Below, piece after piece: positions 61,684 through 64,000 of a stretch of 64,000 nucleotides of DNA. Positions within the stretch are counted from its first letter, which is position 1, and every line of letters begins with the position of its first letter. The translations under genes and the position numbers were made by a program. Source of the DNA: Niastella caeni (GTDB lineage Bacteria; Bacteroidota; Bacteroidia; Chitinophagales; Chitinophagaceae); the NCBI RefSeq assembly GCF_004834005.1, contig NZ_STFF01000004.1, positions 434,001 through 498,000 of the forward strand, in the 5' to 3' direction. Under the pieces are notes generated by a model, which saw only the letters and a program-made list of their open reading frames with translations, had not been told where the DNA came from and searched no databases.

Positions 61684-62559
61684 TCAATAATTCGAATCAC
61701 TTACCTGGTTTATGATCGCCATTATTATACACAAAAGTAAAAGGATTCCCAGTACTAATACAAAGGCAATAAGTGCTTCATTCAAACTATATTTTACCTT
61801 ATGGATCGTTCCTTCCCGCACATCGATATATTTTGCGTTTGTGTCATCATCTTTAAAAACATACCGGTTATTTGAAGCGGGGTATTGCCCTGACCAAACT
61901 TTCATACCTTTTCTTAAAGGAGGATCTAAACCTGGTATTGAATCAATAGTAATATCTCCCCTGTCGGTTACGTAGGTATTTCTTATGTAAAGTTGATTAA
62001 CCTTACTGTCACTTACATCAAAATAGAATTCGTTATCGGCAGTTTTATAGGTGCCATTGGGCACTGCCATGCCATTCATCCGCACCACAGAACCTTGCTG
62101 AAAGCCTGTTGAGTATTCATTCTCAAACTCTATCTCTTCTCCGGAATCAAGTTGTATCCATCCCAAATGCTGCTTGGCAGCCACCAGTTTTTTAAGGTAT
62201 TTTTCAACATCAAGGTCTGGAATGATATTTTCGTTTGCTAACGCCCAGGGCGTTTCCTTTGAACCGTCTTTTTTTAATAATAATACCCCTTTATCAAAAA
62301 ATGCAAGATTGAATAAGAGGTTAATTGAGCTACTTTGGATCAACAGACTTTGTGCTGCTGCTATATATTCCCAGGTGCCTGTTTCAACATTACCATTCAC
62401 CGATTGAATGAGTCGGCCATCCCGGCGGAAAATAAATTGTTGCTTGTCGGGGTAATTGCCTGTATAGATCCAGGGTTGATCAACCAGCATTTCTTTTTTC
62501 TCGAGCGATTGGCTAAACTGTATCAGCCGGGGTAACAGGTTTTGCAAATAATTATGCAT
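61684..62559 (-). CDS. Hypothetical C-tail-anchored protein
   Basis: 291 residues, no N-terminal signal. Two similar beta modules are visible: WIYTGNYPDKQQFIFRRDGRLIQSVNGNVETGTWEYI (~30-66) and VWSGQYPASNNRYVFKDDDTNAKYIDVREGTIHKVKY (~222-258), the second following a GTYKTADNEFYFDVSD strand. A single C-terminal membrane helix (~262-285) would anchor it with the N-terminal bulk in the cytosol. No family recognised; isolated gene. Confidence 0.55.
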   Translation of the reverse strand: MHNYLQNLLPRLIQFSQSLEKKEMLVDQPWIYTGNYPDKQQFIFRRDGRLIQSVNGNVETGTWEYIAAAQSLLIQSSSINLLFNLAFFDKGVLLLKKDGSKETPWALANENIIPDLDVEKYLKKLVAAKQHLGWIQLDSGEEIEFENEYSTGFQQGSVVRMNGMAVPNGTYKTADNEFYFDVSDSKVNQLYIRNTYVTDRGDITIDSIPGLDPPLRKGMKVWSGQYPASNNRYVFKDDDTNAKYIDVREGTIHKVKYSLNEALIAFVLVLGILLLLCIIMAIINQVSDSNY

Positions 62560-62741
62560 GGTTAAGGTATATTGGCTTATGAATTTTTAACAGGTTAAGT
62601 TACAGCATTTTTATACAACGGGATAGAAACGTATATATTTTTAGAAGGATATAAAATAATCTTTAATGGTGAATACATAATTACTACTGCCGGTAACGCA
62701 CCCTTTACGTAATTAGCTTAACTTACATAAAACTCCCTCCA

Positions 62742-63140
62742 ATGCCTGGCCTTACCAAACTGGCGGTTTTATACCTTTCCTGCGTTTTCCCTTTTGTACT
62801 ATCGGCACAAAACGCACAGCCAGAAAACAAGATCGACCTGCCATTCAGCATCCTGATAGCGCAACAAAAATCCGCTGATTCTGTAAGCCGGAAAAAAGGA
62901 GCCCATCTTAAAGCCTGCTTTGGTAAAATGCGATTAGTTGACACGTCAGCAAAAAAATACGAATGTATCATCTATACCAGCAACCCTTCGGTGTTAAGGA
63001 AAGTGGGTATTATTGTTCAATCTGAGTTAACCGGGTTTGTTACGGCGTTGGCTACCCTACAACAGATAGAGCTGGCGGCAGCAATGAAAGAGGTAAGGTT
63101 TATTAAAGCGCCTGAGCATCTTGACCTACATAAGAATTAA
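62742..63140 (+). CDS. Stand-alone subtilase prodomain-like secreted protein
   Basis: 132 residues with a signal peptide (to SAQ at 21-23). The mature part aligns with the prodomain of the next gene: PENKIDLPFSILIAQ with PEDKIDPAFRFAMAQ, YECIIYTSNPSVLRK with YDCIVYTTDVATLRN, and FVTALATLQQIELAAAM with FVTAWATLQQIEQLSKL. It then stops where the catalytic domain would begin. It probably acts as a free protease inhibitor or trans-acting chaperone. It lies 88 bp upstream of the protease gene. Confidence 0.65.
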   Translation: MPGLTKLAVLYLSCVFPFVLSAQNAQPENKIDLPFSILIAQQKSADSVSRKKGAHLKACFGKMRLVDTSAKKYECIIYTSNPSVLRKVGIIVQSELTGFVTALATLQQIELAAAMKEVRFIKAPEHLDLHKN

Positions 63141-63228
63141 GTCACAAGCCAAAATTTGTTGCGGCGCCGACAAAAGTTTTCTTTAATTTTCATTTTACTT
63201 ATACCTATCAACATCAAAACCTTAATCT

Positions 63229-64000
63229 ATGTGGAAATTTACCCCGTGTGGAGTTTCACGTTCTGTGAAGCTCCGTTCTGCTTTGTATTTTCATAAAAAA
63301 ACAATCCTGCTTTCTTTATTTGCCGTTCTGTTATACGCATCCGGCTCTGCGCAGGTTCGAACCCCTGAAGACAAAATTGATCCTGCCTTCAGATTTGCCA
63401 TGGCGCAACCAAAACCCGGCGAGCGGCAGGTGCCACACCCCGATTTAAAAATTACACCAACAAAAGTGTTGGCGGCTGCTGGCCAACCTGCCGAAGAACG
63501 GTACGACTGCATCGTTTATACAACCGATGTAGCAACGCTTCGCAATAATGGTGTATTGGTAAACTCGGTGCTGCCCCAATTTGTAACGGCCTGGGCTACA
63601 CTGCAACAAATAGAACAGTTGTCAAAACTGACCAGCGTTAATTACATAGCGGCGCCGGTATTTGATGAACTGCACAACGACATTGCCGTGGCCAGCAGCG
63701 GCGCTGCCCTGTTGCACCAGGGAAAACTGAACAATACCGTGTACAAAGGCAAAGGCGTTATTGTGGCTATTTTCGATTCGGGCATTGACTGGAGGCATCC
63801 TGATTTTCGCGATCCGGATGATACTACCAAAAGCCGTATTCTGCGCATTTGGGACCAAACCATATCGCCTATTGACGGAGAAAATTCTCCCGTTGGCATG
63901 AACTATGGCGTTGAATACGCCCAATATCAGATCAATGATGAATTGGATGGAACGCCTACCGGTTATGTACGCGAACGCGACATTAACGGACATGGTACTC
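63229..64000 (+). CDS. Subtilisin-like S8 serine protease, N-terminal part cut by window end
   Basis: The frame is open from the ATG at 63229 to the window end (257 codons). A signal peptide follows a charged start (ALYFHKKTILLSLFAVLLYASGSAQ). Residues ~43-155 are the prodomain and ~170 onward the catalytic domain. The catalytic Asp motif is VIVAIFDSGIDWRHPDFR and the His motif is RDINGHGT at the very end of the window. The Ser motif lies outside. Prodomain length is comparable to S8 enzymes of Bacteroidota, and a T9SS domain is expected at the missing C-terminus (inference). Confidence 0.9.
   Translation, partial: MWKFTPCGVSRSVKLRSALYFHKKTILLSLFAVLLYASGSAQVRTPEDKIDPAFRFAMAQPKPGERQVPHPDLKITPTKVLAAAGQPAEERYDCIVYTTDVATLRNNGVLVNSVLPQFVTAWATLQQIEQLSKLTSVNYIAAPVFDELHNDIAVASSGAALLHQGKLNNTVYKGKGVIVAIFDSGIDWRHPDFRDPDDTTKSRILRIWDQTISPIDGENSPVGMNYGVEYAQYQINDELDGTPTGYVRERDINGHGT

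Noticed and set aside
1..64000. tRNA, rRNA, CRISPR arrays, riboswitches and insertion sequences.
   Set aside because: No cloverleaf, conserved rRNA segment, spaced direct repeats, known riboswitch core or transposase frame was visible on reading; a covariance-model scan would be needed to exclude small RNAs.

Overview
The window looks like a chromosomal piece of a Bacteroidota genome, most likely family Chitinophagaceae (Chitinophaga/Niastella-like). The evidence is: SusC/SusD pairs under an ECF sigma factor and FecR, several secreted proteins ending in type IX secretion (T9SS) sorting domains, Bacteroidota-only families (DUF4843, PKD-like lipoprotein, DUF6528, membrane-anchored HTH-LamG proteins), few Shine-Dalgarno sequences, and short word-repeat clusters between genes. 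I saw no rRNA, tRNA, CRISPR array, transposase or integrase. Species assignment is inference.

Layout. 1-1343: tail of a helicase/DUF4391 defence-type operon, closed by a strong terminator. 1432-6705: PhyH-type dioxygenase, a secreted DUF1795-like protein, a DUF6528-ricin lectin lipoprotein and a secreted helical-toroid protein that may be a polysaccharide lyase. 6732-12084: TonB-dependent receptor and a large BNR-repeat/discoidin T9SS cargo protein. 12182-23766 (minus): an eight-gene, tightly packed operon of signal-less proteins. It holds at least one TULIP-like lipid-binding protein and three possible relatives, an AvrRpt2-type (C70) and a YopT-type (C58) cysteine protease, a trans-polyprenyl diphosphate synthase and a 1306-residue beta-rich protein. 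23900-29694 (minus): three phage-tail-collar (MdpB-like) proteins, a signal-less periplasmic-binding-protein homologue and an SBBP-repeat T9SS protein. 29931-32542 (plus): lipoprotein, 7TM protein, histidine kinase and NarL-type regulator.

The most interesting signal is the link between the two minus-strand operons. Both carry the same 34-bp upstream element (CCC-N7-GGGTATTT followed by a TTTTAAGG half), placed at the same distance from a TAnnTTAG -7-like box. They therefore look like one regulon, possibly driven by the adjacent two-component system. I know of no described system that combines these parts.

32557-43814: divergent HTH-LamG regulator and LamG secreted protein, small hypotheticals, DUF5808 membrane peptide, the glyoxylate shunt (aceB-aceA) with a divergent RamB/ScfR-type regulator, an FGE-sulfatase-like lipoprotein, a GH11 xylanase lipoprotein behind two LacI-type palindromes, and an ABM-type monooxygenase. 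43892-54650 (minus): sigma factor, FecR, SusC, SusD, DUF4843, PKD-like lipoprotein and a TlpA-like thioredoxin, i.e. a complete regulated outer-membrane uptake locus. 54775-64000: WG-repeat protein with a large protein carrying a cysteine-less TlpA-like domain, ThuA plus glycolipid-binding protein, another T9SS cargo, and a subtilase (cut by the window end) preceded by a stand-alone copy of its own prodomain.
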